Program-made: the position numbers and the translations under genes
The notes under the pieces: generated by a model
Database searches by the model: none
Told to the model about the DNA's origin: nothing
What the model saw: the letters and a program-made list of their open reading frames with translations, nothing else
Shown here: in pieces, positions 1 through 7,507 of the stretch
How the letters are laid out: each line of letters opens with the position of its first letter
Position numbering within the stretch: position 1 is the stretch's first letter
DNA from: Stenotrophomonas maltophilia
GTDB taxonomy: Bacteria > Pseudomonadota > Gammaproteobacteria > Xanthomonadales > Xanthomonadaceae
DNA length: 11,456 nt
NCBI GenBank assembly: GCA_002435595.1
Contig: DJBL01000130.1
Span: forward strand, 1 to 11,456
Direction: 5' to 3'

Positions 1-12
1 GCTCTTCCGATC
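1..12. other. Illumina adapter-like 12-mer at window edge
   Basis: The window opens with GCTCTTCCGATC, the reverse complement of GATCGGAAGAGC, which is the shared stem of Illumina TruSeq adapters. The adapter's last base T is replaced by A at position 13. The match begins exactly at base 1. It is probably residual adapter left at a contig end, although a coincidence in coding sequence is possible because the frame stays open through it. Confidence 0.6.
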
Positions 13-243
13 ACCGCACCGCGTGCCACGCCGCCGGCGGCACCGGCGCAGATCGGCGACACCACCCGCGCCCTGCTGCAGCTGCAGGCCAGCGGCAGCC
101 AGGCCGGTGCGCGCCTGCCGATGCTCGGCGACCAGGCTTCGCTGAGCTACGCACGCTACCTGCAGAGCTTCACCCACCCCATCCCGGAGTTCCTCGACAC
201 CAGCGTCCGCAAGGAAATCGCCGGACCCGGCGGCGGAGACTGA
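1..243 (+). CDS. DUF3613 domain protein, 3' part only
   Basis: This reading frame enters from the left edge and ends at TGA 241-243, giving 80 C-terminal residues; the start is outside the window. After a Pro/Ala-rich stretch it reads GDTTRALLQLQASG, then LPMLGDQASLSYARYL and SFTHPIPEF. This spacing and the closing SFxHPIPEF signature are those I associate with DUF3613, a small, usually secreted family of unknown function found near Tad/Flp pilus genes in Xanthomonadaceae and Burkholderiales. The TadG-like gene begins four bases after the stop, so the two are almost certainly co-transcribed and this protein probably serves Tad pilus assembly. The first four codons (ALPI, including the rare Leu codon CTT) coincide with an adapter-like sequence and may not be native. 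The family call rests on remembered motif resemblance, not a search. Confidence 0.75.
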   Translation, partial: ALPITAPRATPPAAPAQIGDTTRALLQLQASGSQAGARLPMLGDQASLSYARYLQSFTHPIPEFLDTSVRKEIAGPGGGD

Positions 244-247
244 GGCC

Positions 248-2386
248 ATGAACCGGTCACGCCAGCACGGCGGCATGTCGGTGACGATGATGCTGATCAT
301 GGTCGGACTGGTGACCATGCTCGGCCTGGTCGAGGTTGGCTACCTGTACTGGGCCAAGCGCGATGTGCAGAAGATCGCCGACCTGGCCGCCCTGGCCGGT
401 GCGCAGCGGCTGGACCTGTGCAGCGCCGACCGCAGCGACAACAGCGCCGCCCGCGGCAACGCGGTGCAGGCCCACCGCTTTCCCGGCACCTTGAGCGTGC
501 GCTGCGGTGACTGGAACCCGAAAAACACCAGCAGCGACCATTTCCTGGACAGTGCCACCGTCAACGCGGTCAAGGTCATCGCCGAACGCCCGGTGCTGCC
601 CTTCTTCGGCCAGACCCACGGCCTGCCGCAGGTGCGTGCGCAGGCCGTGGCCACGCGCGCGCCGCCGCTGGCGGTGTTCAGCGTCGGCTCGCAGCTGCTG
701 CGGGTCAACGGCAATACGCCGCTGGGCGGCGTGCTCAAACTGGTCGGGGTCGACCTGGACCAGACCACCCTGCTCGGCTACGACGGCCTGGCCCAGGCCA
801 GGATCACGCCCGGTGGTCTGCTCAAGGCGCTGGGCATCCCGGTGGATGCCAACATCAGCATCGGCGACTTCAACGCCCTGCTGGCCGCGCACAAGGTCTC
901 GCTCGGGCAACTGCTCGACGCCACCGCCAGCGTGCTGGCGCAGAGTGGCGCGGCCAACGTCGACCTGCGCGCGCTGCGCAATGCGCTGGCGGCCCAGCTG
1001 GACATCGACCAGCTCACCATCCAGCTCGGCAGCAACGCCGCCGGCAGCGGCCTGTTCGGCAGCATCGTCGCCCCGGACGGCCCGGCCTCGGCCGCGCTGC
1101 AGGCCGAGGTCAACGCGCTGGACCTGATCACCACCAGCATCAGCATCGCCAACGGCGGCAAGGGCGTGGCGGTCAACCAGCTCACCATCCTCGGCCTGGT
1201 CCAGGCCACGGCCGCGATCATCGAGCCGCCCTCGATCGCGATCGGCGGGGTGGGTGCACGCGCCTACAACGCGCAGGTGCGGGTGCACGTGGACATCGAC
1301 AGCAACAACCTGTCGCTGGGCCTGGGCAAGGTGCTGGGCCTGCTCGGCATCCGCCTGCGCCTGCCGGTGTATGCCGATGTCACCAACGCGATGGGCACCC
1401 TGACAGGCCTGCAATGCGCCGCGCAACCGGCCACCGCCAGCATCCGGGTCGAGTCCTCGGTGCTGCGCGCCTGCGTGGGCAAGGTCGATGCCAGCGCGCA
1501 GTTTTCCAAGCGCAACGTCTGCGATGCCGGCCTGCAGAACGAGCAGCTGCTTACCCTGCTGGGCACACCGCTGATCAACGACCAGATCAAGCTCAACGCG
1601 CTCACCCACGACGAAACGCTGACGCTGTCACCGGGCGAAACCAGATCGACCTGGATCAACGGCGCGCAGATCGGCAGCGCGGTCAACGACCTGGTCCGCG
1701 AACTGCTGCGCGTGCTCGGCGGCATGCTCAATCCCGCGCCCAAGGGCATGGGCAAGGCCGAAACCGCCCAGCAGCTGGCCGACCAGTACCTGGCCGCCAC
1801 CCGCAAGAGCAACGGCCAGTTCGACGTGGATGCCAGCATCGCATTGCTGCGCGACGGCTCTGCCAGCCTGGGCATCGCGCGCTTCGGCGACTGGCAGGTC
1901 AAGAACGGCGTGCCCTACGCCTGCGGCCTGCTTGGGCTGGGCACCTGCTACCGCGACGGCTCGGTGTGGGAGGCGTACCGGGTCACGGTCACCGGCCAGG
2001 GCCTGGGCGCGCTGGACGGCCTGCTCGGCACGGTGCTGGGGGGGCTGGTGATCAACCGCTGCAGCGGCCTGGTCAGCGTGCTGCTGTCCTACAACAACTG
2101 CGTCAAGGGCAACCTGGCGTCCTACCTGCAGACCGCCGATGACGGTCTGCTGGACAACCACCAGGGCAGTGGCGGCGTCACCGATCCGGGCACCAACACG
2201 GTGGCCTGCAGCGGCCTGTTGTGCACCCTCCTGCGGCCCGTGGTGGAGGGCCTGCTCAAGCCGCTGCTCAATGGCGTGGGCACGCTGCTTGGGCAGACGC
2301 TGGCGCTGGTGCTGGGGTTGGAGCTGGGCCGCACCGACGTGCACCTGCAGGCGGTCCAGTGCACCCCGGCGCAGCTGGTCTATTGA
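248..2386 (+). CDS. TadG-like Tad/Flp pilus assembly protein
   Basis: This 712-residue protein probably acts at the inner membrane and periplasm in assembling the Tad (Flp) pilus. Residues 8-50 carry the TadE/TadG-like N-terminus: a single hydrophobic segment at about 11-31 (SVTMMLIMVGLVTMLGLVEV), then GYLYWAKRDVQKIADLAALAGAQRL, the hallmark of this family (compare Pfam TadE/G-like N-terminus and Tad-like C-terminal domains). The rest is a long periplasmic region rich in Leu, Gly and Ala, with repeated LGLLG-type stretches and several cysteines toward the C-terminus. ATG 248 lies four bases after the DUF3613 stop, with GGAG about nine bases and GAGG two bases upstream, suggesting translational coupling. 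TadG members differ greatly in length and the central region is poorly conserved. I see no frameshift. The long reverse-strand ORFs under this gene are GC-rich shadows. Confidence 0.85.
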   Translation: MNRSRQHGGMSVTMMLIMVGLVTMLGLVEVGYLYWAKRDVQKIADLAALAGAQRLDLCSADRSDNSAARGNAVQAHRFPGTLSVRCGDWNPKNTSSDHFLDSATVNAVKVIAERPVLPFFGQTHGLPQVRAQAVATRAPPLAVFSVGSQLLRVNGNTPLGGVLKLVGVDLDQTTLLGYDGLAQARITPGGLLKALGIPVDANISIGDFNALLAAHKVSLGQLLDATASVLAQSGAANVDLRALRNALAAQLDIDQLTIQLGSNAAGSGLFGSIVAPDGPASAALQAEVNALDLITTSISIANGGKGVAVNQLTILGLVQATAAIIEPPSIAIGGVGARAYNAQVRVHVDIDSNNLSLGLGKVLGLLGIRLRLPVYADVTNAMGTLTGLQCAAQPATASIRVESSVLRACVGKVDASAQFSKRNVCDAGLQNEQLLTLLGTPLINDQIKLNALTHDETLTLSPGETRSTWINGAQIGSAVNDLVRELLRVLGGMLNPAPKGMGKAETAQQLADQYLAATRKSNGQFDVDASIALLRDGSASLGIARFGDWQVKNGVPYACGLLGLGTCYRDGSVWEAYRVTVTGQGLGALDGLLGTVLGGLVINRCSGLVSVLLSYNNCVKGNLASYLQTADDGLLDNHQGSGGVTDPGTNTVACSGLLCTLLRPVVEGLLKPLLNGVGTLLGQTLALVLGLELGRTDVHLQAVQCTPAQLVY

Positions 2387-2421
2387 GCCCGCGGCGCGCT
2401 GGCAGCGGTGCGCGGACTGCA

Positions 2422-2430
2422 TGCTAGACT
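2422..2430 (+). promoter_or_regulatory. Extended -10 promoter candidate for the DUF2968 gene
   Basis: TGCTAGACT has the extended -10 form TGn-TANNNT and lies 61 bases before the chosen start of the DUF2968 gene, in the gap after tadG. No good -35 box sits at 16-18 bases, which is common for promoters in this group. It implies the gene is transcribed separately from the Tad operon. Confidence 0.35.
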
Positions 2431-2491
2431 GCGGCGGGGACTGGAATTCACAGACGAACTTTCACCGATTGAGCCATTCGTGGACGGCCAG

Positions 2492-3211
2492 ATGATGCGA
2501 GACAGAAAAGCGGTTGTAACCAGCGGCCGGACCTTCGTGGCCGGCAGCCTGATGCTGTTGGCACTGGGCATGGCCCCGCAGGCCTTCGCCGCGCGCGCGC
2601 CCAAGGGCGAGCCGGCCGAGCCCGCACGCACCGCCCCGGTGGTCCGCAACAGCGTGGATGAACTGCGCCAGTTGATGGATTCGCAGCAGCTCACCGAACT
2701 GCGCACCACCTACAACGGCAGCTACGGTGCCAGCCTGCTGTTCAACACCACCACGCTGCAGTACTACGCCGCGCTGTTCCATGAAAAGGACTTCTGGCGC
2801 GTGATCAAGACCGACTCGGTCGACAACGCCGAGAAGGTGTACCGCACCTTCGTGCAGCAGACCGAAGAACTGGCCCAAGTGTATATCGACACCACCCGCC
2901 TGGAAGCCGGCAAGCGCTACACCGAGAACCTGGTCGCCTACAACGAACAACGCCTGCGCAGCCTGCAGCAGGAAGCGGACCTGCAGCGCCAGCAGTCGCT
3001 GCAGGTGAGCAGCTCGATCCAGCAGGCCAAGCAGCAGGCGGTCTCGCTGAGCACCGACCTGCGCAGCACCCACAGCCAGCTCGACGCGCTCAACCAGCGC
3101 ATCCAGGCACTGCAGGCCCAGCAGGGCAATCCGGAGCTGTCGCTGCCGCCGCCGGAGGCCAACGCAGCGCCCGCCGCCCCGGCGCCGGCCGGCCCGTCCA
3201 GCAACCCGTAA
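2492..3211 (+). CDS. DUF2968 family exported coiled-coil protein
   Basis: This is a 239-residue exported protein of unknown function. Residues 1-33 form a signal peptide (basic MMRDRK, hydrophobic core FVAGSLMLLALGM, cleavage near QAFA|ARA). The mature part has the conserved block ELRTTYNGSYGASLLF, TLQYYAALFHEKDFWRV and VQQTEELAQV (about 69-130), which I recognise as DUF2968, a proteobacterial family without a known role. Residues about 150-212 are a Gln-rich heptad-like helix, probably a coiled coil, and the tail is Pro/Ala-rich. The frame is open upstream to ATG 2408, but that extension lacks a signal-peptide-like start and would overlap the likely promoter. ATG 2492, directly followed by ATG 2495, gives a proper signal peptide, with only a weak GGAC ahead of it. 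It follows the Tad genes on the same strand after 105 bases. No direct evidence ties it to the pilus. Confidence 0.8.
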   Translation: MMRDRKAVVTSGRTFVAGSLMLLALGMAPQAFAARAPKGEPAEPARTAPVVRNSVDELRQLMDSQQLTELRTTYNGSYGASLLFNTTTLQYYAALFHEKDFWRVIKTDSVDNAEKVYRTFVQQTEELAQVYIDTTRLEAGKRYTENLVAYNEQRLRSLQQEADLQRQQSLQVSSSIQQAKQQAVSLSTDLRSTHSQLDALNQRIQALQAQQGNPELSLPPPEANAAPAAPAPAGPSSNP

Positions 3212-3217
3212 CGCACG

Positions 3218-3242
3218 CGGCTCCCTGCCGCGCGGGGAGCCG
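3218..3242 (+). terminator. Hairpin after the DUF2968 gene
   Basis: CGGCTCCC at 3218-3225 pairs perfectly with GGGAGCCG at 3235-3242. Inner bases can extend the stem around a short loop. It starts six bases after the DUF2968 stop codon. There is no T-tract, so it is a probable rather than certain intrinsic terminator. Confidence 0.5.
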
Positions 3243-3266
3243 CCGTCGATGCGCGGGCGCGGTACC

Positions 3267-3283
3267 GGGTGACCCGGTCACCC
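3267..3283 (-). terminator. Hairpin downstream of the DUF4124-like gene
   Basis: GGGTGAC (3267-3273) and GTCACCC (3277-3283) form a 7-bp stem with a 3-base CCG loop. It lies 17 bases past the stop of the minus-strand DUF4124-like gene, in the convergent gap. There is no T-run. It may act as that gene's terminator. Confidence 0.35.
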
Positions 3284-3300
3284 CGCCAAGCGCTGGCAAC

Positions 3301-3813
3301 TCAGCGGCACGCGTCGAACACGGCATCATCCATGCGCCGACTGAGGGCCAGGCTGCGCGACATCCCTGCCTGCCTGTACGCGGCATCGCGTTGGCGCCTG
3401 GCCTTCGCGCAGCGGCGGGGCTCGGAGTGCAGCGCGATGACCGCGCCGGGCGGCCCGCGAGTCCGCTGTCGTGGCGGCGCACTGCCGCGCCGCGGTCGCG
3501 GCAGCACCGGCGGCTGGCGCCGCAACTCCAGTGCCCGCTTGCGTGCCTGCAGTTCACGCCGGATCGCCTCGATCCGGGCGGCGTGCTGGCGCGCGGGCGG
3601 CACCACATCCACTTCCCATGCCTGTTCGGCCTGGCCGTCCGCACAGGCGTGACGCTGGTACGTGGCTACCCCGTCGACCCGGCATTTATGGATCTGCTGG
3701 ACCTGCGGGGCCGGCGACCGGGGTGTGGGTGCGGCGATGGCCGACACCGGCCAGCAGGCAAGCAGCCACCACCACAGGCCGCGCAAGGTGGATCGACAAC
3801 GGACATTTCGCAT
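3301..3813 (-). CDS. Exported DUF4124-like protein
   Basis: This is a 170-residue exported protein with no assigned function. Residues 1-27 are a signal peptide with a Trp-rich core (GLWWWLLACWPVSAIA|AP). Residues 40-58, QIHKCRVDGVATYQRHAC, fit the DUF4124 pattern (a Tyr/His-Lys-Cys start, Asp-Gly turn, TYQ strand and second Cys), a short beta-rich domain common in exported proteobacterial proteins. A basic helix follows (about 75-100, ARIEAIRRELQARKRALELR). The C-terminus has CAKARRQRDAAYRQAG and RRMDDAVFDAC, resembling the ends of other xanthomonad DUF4124 proteins. The start is well supported: GGAGG lies about eight bases before the ATG on the minus strand, and the next upstream gene on that strand (GNAT) ends 133 bases away. 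It converges on the DUF2968 gene. The family call is by motif resemblance; the function is unknown. Confidence 0.72.
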   Translation of the reverse strand: MRNVRCRSTLRGLWWWLLACWPVSAIAAPTPRSPAPQVQQIHKCRVDGVATYQRHACADGQAEQAWEVDVVPPARQHAARIEAIRRELQARKRALELRRQPPVLPRPRRGSAPPRQRTRGPPGAVIALHSEPRRCAKARRQRDAAYRQAGMSRSLALSRRMDDAVFDACR

Positions 3814-3946
3814 CGGCAGCCTCCGGGAACTGCCGCCAGCATCGCCCGCCTGCCGCAGTCACATCGCGACACGCGTTACGCATTCTCCCCAGCGCGCGGT
3901 GTCCCTACCCGCGCATGCGTGGAAGTCACCGCCCCCGTGCCGTGTC

Positions 3947-4402
3947 TCACCCGCGCAGATGCAGTTCCAGCACTTCGTCACCCAGGTCGTCGAGGGCGCC
4001 GGTCGGCTGCCAGCCCAGGTGCCGGTAGAACCCATGCGAGCGCACGCCCGGATCGGCGGCGCAGCCCAGGAACAGCCGCTTCAGACCCCAGCCCCGGAAG
4101 TCGTCCACCTTCCGTGTCAGCAACGCCTTGCCGATGCCCTTGCCTTCCCAGGCCGGCAGCAGCGCCAGCACGATGATCTCGCCACTGTCGCGATCGCCGA
4201 AACAGTAGCCCACCATGTGCGCGTCCACCTCGGCCACATGCCCGGGCAGGCCGCCCTGGGCGATACCGGCTGCCCAGCTCTCCACGGTGATGCCCAGCGC
4301 GGCCAGCTGGCCGGCGGAAAACGCGTTCTCGCGCGTGCGCCCACGCAGGTCGATGCAGGCTGCGGCATCGGCCGGTACGGCGGGTCGGTACACCACATGC
4401 AT
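3947..4402 (-). CDS. GNAT family N-acetyltransferase
   Basis: This 151-residue cytoplasmic protein should transfer an acetyl group from acetyl-CoA to an unknown amine acceptor. The acetyl-CoA-binding motif A is clear at residues 76-95: IIVLALLPAWEGKGIGKALL, where E86-G-K-G-I-G91 is the R/Q-x-x-G-x-G/A pyrophosphate loop with Glu in the first position. It continues into a helix and the motif B-like strand LKRLFLGCAAD, then FYRHLGWQPTG, the typical GNAT C-terminal segment. ATG 4402 is chosen because AGGGAG lies about eight bases upstream and YRPAVPADAAA is a typical GNAT first strand and helix. A 13-residue longer form from 4441 lacks such a site. It lies downstream of the TonB receptor on the same strand, but a strong hairpin separates them, so it is probably an independent unit. 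Confidence 0.85.
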   Translation of the reverse strand: MHVVYRPAVPADAAACIDLRGRTRENAFSAGQLAALGITVESWAAGIAQGGLPGHVAEVDAHMVGYCFGDRDSGEIIVLALLPAWEGKGIGKALLTRKVDDFRGWGLKRLFLGCAADPGVRSHGFYRHLGWQPTGALDDLGDEVLELHLRG

Positions 4403-4436
4403 CGCTGCGCTCCCTGAGCATCCATGACAGCGCCGC

Positions 4437-4442
4437 AGCATA
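4437..4442 (-). promoter_or_regulatory. Possible -10 box for the GNAT gene
   Basis: On the minus strand TATGCT lies 35 bases before the GNAT start, between the receptor's terminator hairpin and the gene. No matching -35 is found at normal spacing, so support is weak. Confidence 0.28.
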
Positions 4443-4507
4443 CGACATCAACGCGGCATCGGGCCGCGCACAGGACCGTCGGCAACCTGCGCACCTGCGC
4501 GCGCTCA

Positions 4508-4542
4508 CGCACAAGGGCCCGGCAATGCCGGGCCCTTGTGCG
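4508..4542 (-). terminator. Perfect 16-bp hairpin after the TonB receptor gene
   Basis: CGCACAAGGGCCCGGC (4508-4523) pairs without mismatch with 4527-4542 around the loop AAT. It begins 18 bases beyond the receptor stop on the minus strand. It lacks a T-tract, but its length and GC content make it the strongest stem in the window. It should end receptor transcripts and insulate the GNAT gene. Confidence 0.72.
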
Positions 4543-4559
4543 CCGCACACACGGTGGGT

Positions 4560-7289
4560 TTACAGGAACCGGTAGTCGAACTCCAGCCACAGCTGCCGCC
4601 CGTACGGGTCGTAGTTGCCGACCGGGTAGAACGGCCAGCCGCCGCCATTTTTGTCTGCCGGCGGACGGCTGCCGCGCAGGTTGTTGACGATCAGGCCCAC
4701 GCTCGCGTTGTCGTTGAGCCTGCGGTAGACACTGGCGTTGTAGGTCATGTAGGGCGCGATGCGCCCGCTGCCATCGGTCTTGGGCAGCGAACCGTAGCGG
4801 ATGCCGTACACGGTGGCGGTCCAGTCGCTGATCGACCAGGTCACGCTGCCGTTGACCTTGCTGCGCCACTGGTAGGAATCGAGCGAGTTGCGCTGGTCCA
4901 CCGCTGCGTCCTCGGCGAACTGGCGGTACTGGTGGTCGATCACCAGCGAGTAGGCCAGGCGCGCGGCGAACTGCCCGTAACGGCCGGCGTCCCAGCGTGC
5001 ATTGGCCTTCAGGTCGATCCCGCGCACCGACTCGGAGGCGGCGTTGATCGGATTGACCAGCACGCGCACCACCTGGTTGGGCTGCACCGCGGCATCGGCC
5101 GGGTTGCGGATCACCCGCGACAGCGCGTCCTGGCACTGCGCCGAGGCGATGTCCCGGGCCTCACCGCCCACGGTCTGGCCCAGCCGGCAGTCGGCTTCGT
5201 CGCGCAGGATCCGCGAGGCATCCAGGTTGGTCACTTCCTGCTCGATGCGGATGTCGTAGTAGTCGGCGGTGAAATCGACATTGGCCGACGGCGACCACAC
5301 GAAACCGACGCCGTAGGAGGTGGCCGTCTCCGGCTGCAGCTGCGGATTGGCGCCGCTGGTGTAGTCGATGGACAGGCCGCTGTAGTCGCAGTCGTCATAG
5401 GCCTGGCCGGCGCTGCGGCAGCGCCAGTAATCGGTCATGCCGGGGTTGTAGCCACGGGTTTCACTGGCAAACACATAGTTCATGTCCGGTGCGCGGAAGC
5501 TGGTGGCCGCGCTGGCGCGCAGCAGCAGGCTGTCGAACGGGCGGAACTCCAGGCCCGTGCTCCAGGTGGCCTTGCCGAGGTGGTCGCCGGCGGCGCGGTA
5601 CTGGTCGTAGCGCCCGGCGACGGTGGCGGTGAGGCGTTCCAGCAGCGGCAGCTGCAACTCCACGCCAGCCGCATATCGGTCACGCTCGCCACCGGCGGGG
5701 ATGCCGGCGCTGGTGTTCCAGAACTCGCCGGTACCCAGGCGCGGGTCCGGGCGGTTGCGGTAGCCCTGGCTGCCCGCCTCCACCACCGCGGCCAGCGCGG
5801 CGCGCCCGCCGGGCAGGTCGAACAGCTGGCCGTTGACGCTGAAGGTGGCCGCCTGCAGCCACGCCGCGTTGCGGCTTTCCTGGGTGGCCGAGAGGTCCTC
5901 GTACTCGCCCGGGGTCAGCGGCTGGTACAGGCGCGCCGGGTCCGGGGCGTACACATCCACCCCGTTGCGGGTGCCCAGCCGCGGACCCAGCAGGTAGTCG
6001 TTGATGCCGGCCAGCAGGACCGGGCGACGCGTGCGGTTTTCATAACGCGAGCGGCTGTAGGCCGCTTCGTAGTCCCAGTCCGAGCCGCCCAGGCTGCCGC
6101 GCGCGCCGACGTTGAACGACCACGAGGTCTCCAGGAAACGATTGGCGTTGCGCTGCACCCCGCCGATCTCTTCCGGTGCGAAGCGGCGGTACCAGCTCTC
6201 CAGCTGGCCGCTGTTCTGGTTGTAGAAGTAGTTGCGCGAAGAGGTCCAGCTGGGCGCGCGGGTGTTGTTGTAGATCCGGGCCGTGCCGATGGCCACGTCG
6301 GCGAACAGTTCCTGGCGGTCGCCGAGGTGCCAGGTCAGTGCGCTGTACGCGTCGATGTTGCGCTTCTCGGTCTGCACCGTCCAGAAGGTGGCCGCCGCCT
6401 CGTTGCTGCCGCAGTACGCTCCCTGGCGCGGGTTCTGGGCACGGAACACGCTGCCGCCGTACAGACTGCTGCCCGCGTCGCAGCCGGCCAGGCCGGGGTC
6501 GATGTAGGTGTTGGTGCTGGCATTGCGCCGGTAGGCCACCGCGGTGGGCAGCGGGGCCACGCCGCGCGGATCGTCGCTGAGCGAATCCATGAAGTCGCGC
6601 TGCGAGCCGTAGATCGCCTTGCGGTTGGCGATCTCCAGGCCGAAGATCGCCTCCCACTGTTCGCTCGAACTGCCACCCACCACCTGCAGGCGCTGGTTGT
6701 CGCCGCCGCCCTGTTCGGTGGTGCCGGCCTTGAGGTTGATGCCCACGCCCTCGTAGGACTTCTTGAGGATGATATTGACCACCCCGGCGATCGCATCGGA
6801 GCCGTACACGGCCGAGGCGCCGCCGGTGAGCACTTCGATGCGGTCGATCAGCGCGCTGGGGATGTTGGCCAGGTTGACCACGTTGACCGAGCCTTCGTAG
6901 GCCAGCGGGTAGTCCGATTGGCGGCGACCGTTGACCAGCACCAGGGTGCGGTTGGGGCCGAGTCCGCGCAGGTTGATGGTGTTGGCGGCCGGGGTGAAGG
7001 TGTTGCCGAAATCCTCGCCCTGCACGTTGCCGGTGTTCTCGGTGAGTGCACTGAGCGCTTCGAAGGCACTGCGATAGCCTTGGGCCTGGATCTGCTCCTG
7101 GGTGATCACGGTGACCGGGGACGGCCCTTCCACGCTGGCCCGCGGGATGCGCGAACCGGTGATCCGCACCGCCTCCAGCTCGGTGGGAGCGGTGCCGTCG
7201 GCGGCCAGTGCCGGCGGGCTGACGGCAAACAGGGGCAACAGGGACACCACCAGGGGGTGCAGGCGCAGCGGACGACGAAACAGAGACAT
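4560..7289 (-). CDS. TonB-dependent outer-membrane receptor
   Basis: This 909-residue outer-membrane transporter takes up a substrate I cannot identify, energised by TonB-ExbBD. Residues 1-29 are a signal peptide (MSLFRRPLRLHPLVVSLLPL, then PPALA|AD). A TonB-box-like ELEAVRITGSRI follows at 37-48. The plug domain spans about 55-176 with family hallmarks: SPVTVITQEQIQ, NTINLRGLGPNRTLVLVNGRR, LIDRIEVLTGGASAVYGSDAIAGVVNIILKK (read in parts). The remainder is a 22-strand-type barrel ending with aromatic YRFL*. Paired cysteines suggest disulfide-bonded loops (CDAGSSLYG...GAYC, CRSAGQAYDDC, CRLGQ...AQC). ATG 7289 is chosen because it gives a proper signal peptide; GGAA lies about six bases before it. 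The frame stays open a further 63 codons upstream, but that segment is not signal-like. No TonB, ExbB, anti-sigma/sigma pair or N-terminal signalling domain is present. The plug style is common in Xanthomonadaceae and Caulobacterales. Confidence 0.93.
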   Translation of the reverse strand: MSLFRRPLRLHPLVVSLLPLFAVSPPALAADGTAPTELEAVRITGSRIPRASVEGPSPVTVITQEQIQAQGYRSAFEALSALTENTGNVQGEDFGNTFTPAANTINLRGLGPNRTLVLVNGRRQSDYPLAYEGSVNVVNLANIPSALIDRIEVLTGGASAVYGSDAIAGVVNIILKKSYEGVGINLKAGTTEQGGGDNQRLQVVGGSSSEQWEAIFGLEIANRKAIYGSQRDFMDSLSDDPRGVAPLPTAVAYRRNASTNTYIDPGLAGCDAGSSLYGGSVFRAQNPRQGAYCGSNEAAATFWTVQTEKRNIDAYSALTWHLGDRQELFADVAIGTARIYNNTRAPSWTSSRNYFYNQNSGQLESWYRRFAPEEIGGVQRNANRFLETSWSFNVGARGSLGGSDWDYEAAYSRSRYENRTRRPVLLAGINDYLLGPRLGTRNGVDVYAPDPARLYQPLTPGEYEDLSATQESRNAAWLQAATFSVNGQLFDLPGGRAALAAVVEAGSQGYRNRPDPRLGTGEFWNTSAGIPAGGERDRYAAGVELQLPLLERLTATVAGRYDQYRAAGDHLGKATWSTGLEFRPFDSLLLRASAATSFRAPDMNYVFASETRGYNPGMTDYWRCRSAGQAYDDCDYSGLSIDYTSGANPQLQPETATSYGVGFVWSPSANVDFTADYYDIRIEQEVTNLDASRILRDEADCRLGQTVGGEARDIASAQCQDALSRVIRNPADAAVQPNQVVRVLVNPINAASESVRGIDLKANARWDAGRYGQFAARLAYSLVIDHQYRQFAEDAAVDQRNSLDSYQWRSKVNGSVTWSISDWTATVYGIRYGSLPKTDGSGRIAPYMTYNASVYRRLNDNASVGLIVNNLRGSRPPADKNGGGWPFYPVGNYDPYGRQLWLEFDYRFL

Positions 7290-7400
7290 GCAGGTTCCAG
7301 TAAGGGGGACATCGCTCCGGTGCGGCAAGCCGTTGCCACAGGGGGACCGGAAGGCGCGCCAGTCTGCTGAATGGGCACCGTCCCCGGAAATGACCGGCCG

Positions 7401-7414
7401 CGATATGCATATCG
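7401..7414. promoter_or_regulatory. 14-bp perfect palindrome in divergent promoter region
   Basis: CGATATGCATATCG is a perfect inverted repeat and an AT-rich island within GC-rich DNA. It lies 111 bases upstream of the receptor start and 93 bases upstream of the divergent ABM gene. It could be an operator for a dimeric regulator or hold a -10 region (TATGCA or CATATC). No regulator gene lies beside it. Confidence 0.35.
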
Positions 7415-7473
7415 GGTTTTTGCCTAAGCCCCATCCCGCATGGGCGGGCGCACGCCGCGCCGGCACAGCCGCG

Positions 7474-7479
7474 TACACT
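7474..7479 (+). promoter_or_regulatory. -10 box candidate for the ABM-domain gene
   Basis: TACACT sits 28 bases before ATG 7508, suggesting a leader of about 20 bases. The -35 region is poor, as for other promoters here. Confidence 0.4.
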
Positions 7480-7507
7480 CGGCGCTCTGTTTACGTGGAA
7501 GCACACC

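Noticed and set aside
257..1609. A 450-codon minus-strand frame under the TadG-like gene
   Set aside because: The composition is that of a GC-rich shadow, with low-complexity Ala/Gln/Arg/Asp and no motifs, while the plus strand has clear TadG features and tight spacing to the DUF3613 gene.
2140..2386. Leu/Gly-rich repeats in TadG as possible tandem repeats
   Set aside because: The LGLLG-type stretches differ in spacing and DNA sequence; I see compositional bias, not a regular repeat unit.
4403..4441. A 13-residue longer GNAT start at 4441
   Set aside because: It has no good ribosome site and would start inside the putative -10 box; ATG 4402 has AGGGAG at proper spacing and a typical GNAT N-terminus.
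4536..7370. A 944-codon open frame on the plus strand, antisense to the TonB receptor
   Set aside because: It lacks a ribosome site or recognisable domain, its composition (Val, Ala, Gly, Arg, His) is what antisense of GC-rich coding DNA gives, and the receptor on the other strand is unmistakable over its full length.
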